From: Clostridiales bacterium
GTDB lineage: Bacteria; Bacillota; Clostridia; Lachnospirales; Lachnospiraceae
Assembly: GCA_019416265.1 (NCBI GenBank)
Contig: DXXQ01000014.1
Location: 1-5,868, forward strand
Direction: 5' to 3'
DNA length: 5,868 nucleotides
Shown here: piece after piece, positions 4,440 through 5,868 of the stretch
How positions within the stretch are numbered: the first letter of the stretch is position 1
Layout of the letters: the number at the start of each line of letters is the position of its first letter
Translations under genes and position numbers: made by a program
Notes under the pieces: model-generated
Told to the model about the DNA's origin: nothing
Databases searched by the model: none
Seen by the model: only the letters and a program-made list of their open reading frames with translations

Positions 4440-5868
4440 TTACATGGATTTGCGTTCTGCAATTTCTGCCATTTTGGCCTCATTGAGTCGTGTATCTCCG
4501 TGTACACGGCTGTATGAGAGGTAACCGTTCATTCTGTCGATCTTTGTCAGATTTCTGGAACCGCATACAGGGCATACATCCATCTCCAGTTCCTCATGAC
4601 CACAGTCGTCACAGTATGCAAGAGAAAGGTTTACTCCTTCGTAATAACCGAGAGCCATGGCTCTGCGGATCAGAGTACGGATCGCCTCACGGTTATAGCC
4701 GATCGGATAACGCACATACTGGATCTTGCCTCCGTTACAGAGTTCCCAGAAACGTCCTTCCAGATCCTGTTTCTCAATCGGTGTCACATCCTCTGTTACA
4801 TGACAGTGGAAGCTGTTGCTTACATAGGGTCTGTCGGAAACACCCTCCACAATGCCGTACATCTTGCGGAACTGTTCCACCTGTAAGCCGCAGAGGCTCT
4901 CTGCAGGAGTTCCGTAGATTGCGTAAAGGTTGCCGTCCTCTTCTTTAAACTGGTTTACTTTATTATTGATATATTTCAGTACCTCAAGGGCAAACTGTCC
5001 GTCCTCTGTAATGGACTTACCGTTATAAAGCTCCTGAAGCTCATTGAGAGCTGTAATTCCAAAGGAAGCTGTCATCGGCTTGAGAATCTTACCGATTTTT
5101 TCGTTGGGTTTCAGATGTCCGCCATAGAAACCTCCCTCACAGTATGCAAGAGGGTTGGTGGAGGCGCGCATCTGTCCAAGATACTCATAGGTACGGATAT
5201 GAAGGCTTCGGATCATCTCAAGGTAGAAGTCAAGAACCTCGTAGAAATCTCTGCTCTCAGCCCGGGCCTTTGCAAGGATCATGGGAAGATGAAGGCTGAC
5301 TGCGCCTACGTTAAAACGTCCTACAAATACCGGAGTATCGTTCTCGTCTGCCGGATACATACCTCCGCGTTCATACCAGGGGCTTAAAAATGCACGGCAT
5401 CCCATGGGACTGATCACCTTGCCGTAGCGCTTATACATACTGGAAATATAACCCTTGCCTGACATGGAAAGCCAGTCCGGATACATGGTCTGGGCAGAAC
5501 AGTCCACGCCTGCCTCAAAAACGTCTTCACAGCATTTGCCCTTGCCGTGGATATTTTCATCATAGAGGAACACGATTTTCGGGAAAAGCACCGGTTTCTT
5601 ACGGCCTTTTTTCCCCTGTCCGCCTTTGTGAACCTCAAGAAGAGAAATGCTGCACATTTTCTCAAACTGCTTCTGTCCGAGACCGAGAGTCACAGTCACG
5701 AAAGGATAATCTCCACGGGAAGAGCCTACTGTATTCAGCTTATACTCGATTCCCTGCCAGCCCTGGTCAAAATCTCTTCTGACCTTGTCAAGGGCGTATT
5801 CAATGGCTTTTTCTTCCCGTCCTGTCCAGCTCTCGTCAGAATATTTCATAAATTCCCTGATATAGTGG
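4440..5868 (-). CDS. nrdD: Anaerobic (class III) ribonucleoside-triphosphate reductase, C-terminal part
   Basis: This oxygen-sensitive glycyl-radical enzyme makes deoxyribonucleotides from ribonucleoside triphosphates for DNA synthesis without oxygen. About 475 residues are visible. The frame stays open to the window edge (HYIREF precedes Met at 5849), so the N-terminal third, including any ATP cone, is missing. Counting from that Met: SPMGCR at 147-152 holds the substrate-radical Cys151 with the Met two before it; GRFNVGAVSLHLP at 177-189 has an Asn that may be the formate-site Asn; the zinc site is Cys413, Cys416, Cys426, Cys429 (CDDC...CPVC); RMNGYLS at 439-445 holds the glycyl-radical Gly442. 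The 291-residue Cys-to-Gly distance agrees with the 290 of the T4 enzyme (Cys290, Gly580). The tail YSRVHGDTRLNEAKMAEIAERKSM is unlike that of the E. coli enzyme and points to the clostridial subtype. Its activase NrdG is not encoded directly downstream. Confidence 0.95.
   Translation of the reverse strand, partial: HYIREFMKYSDESWTGREEKAIEYALDKVRRDFDQGWQGIEYKLNTVGSSRGDYPFVTVTLGLGQKQFEKMCSISLLEVHKGGQGKKGRKKPVLFPKIVFLYDENIHGKGKCCEDVFEAGVDCSAQTMYPDWLSMSGKGYISSMYKRYGKVISPMGCRAFLSPWYERGGMYPADENDTPVFVGRFNVGAVSLHLPMILAKARAESRDFYEVLDFYLEMIRSLHIRTYEYLGQMRASTNPLAYCEGGFYGGHLKPNEKIGKILKPMTASFGITALNELQELYNGKSITEDGQFALEVLKYINNKVNQFKEEDGNLYAIYGTPAESLCGLQVEQFRKMYGIVEGVSDRPYVSNSFHCHVTEDVTPIEKQDLEGRFWELCNGGKIQYVRYPIGYNREAIRTLIRRAMALGYYEGVNLSLAYCDDCGHEELEMDVCPVCGSRNLTKIDRMNGYLSYSRVHGDTRLNEAKMAEIAERKSM

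Noticed and set aside
4490..4948. A 152-residue plus-strand frame opposite nrdD
   Set aside because: It is antisense to the zinc-site and radical-motif coding region of nrdD, rich in Ser, Arg, His and Cys as shadow frames often are, and has no recognisable motif.
1..5868. CRISPR arrays, insertion sequences, tRNA/rRNA genes, riboswitches other than the RAT
   Set aside because: No regularly spaced repeats, transposase motifs, tRNA-like cloverleaf or known metabolite riboswitch core was seen by eye on either strand.

Overview
The window reads as a stretch of a low-to-mid GC, strictly anaerobic Firmicute, most likely a clostridium of the Lachnospiraceae type. This rests on an oxygen-sensitive class III ribonucleotide reductase, a Bacillus/Clostridium-style LicT antiterminator with its RNA target, strong AGGAGG-type ribosome binding sites, and the protein sequences themselves. 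The genus is an inference; no rRNA or marker gene is present to fix it.

Layout. (1) Positions 1-1002, plus strand: a LacI-family repressor whose first few codons lie outside the window. (2) 1001-1068: a nested, nearly symmetrical inverted repeat that can terminate transcription from both sides. (3) 1100-4076, minus strand: a three-gene PTS operon in transcription order licT-like antiterminator, free-standing EIIA of the glucose family, and EIICB permease of the glucose/N-acetylglucosamine family (GlcNAc favoured). (4) 4077-4439: the control region of that operon, with a promoter having a perfect -35 box, a long leader with an 8-bp hairpin, a LicT-class ribonucleic antiterminator (RAT) element, and an overlapping intrinsic terminator. 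(5) 4440-5868, minus strand: the C-terminal two thirds of the anaerobic ribonucleoside-triphosphate reductase NrdD, running off the window.

How it works together (inference from family knowledge). The antiterminator has all four PRD histidines at the LicT positions 100, 159, 207 and 269. It should bind the RAT in its own leader when the cognate sugar is being transported, prevent the terminator hairpin from forming, and let RNA polymerase read through into its own gene and the two transporter genes. EIIA passes phosphate from HPr to the IIB cysteine of the permease, and the phosphorylated PTS in turn switches the antiterminator off. A possible extra promoter in front of the permease gene could uncouple it from the regulator. 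The LacI gene is convergent with the operon; nothing in the window ties it to the PTS.

I found no CRISPR array, insertion sequence, tRNA, rRNA or defence gene, and no sign of an undescribed multi-gene system. The points most worth a second look are regulatory: a LicT-class RAT on a glucose/GlcNAc-family PTS, an unexplained leader hairpin, a direct-repeat/TATAAT element in front of the permease gene, and nrdD lacking an adjacent downstream nrdG.
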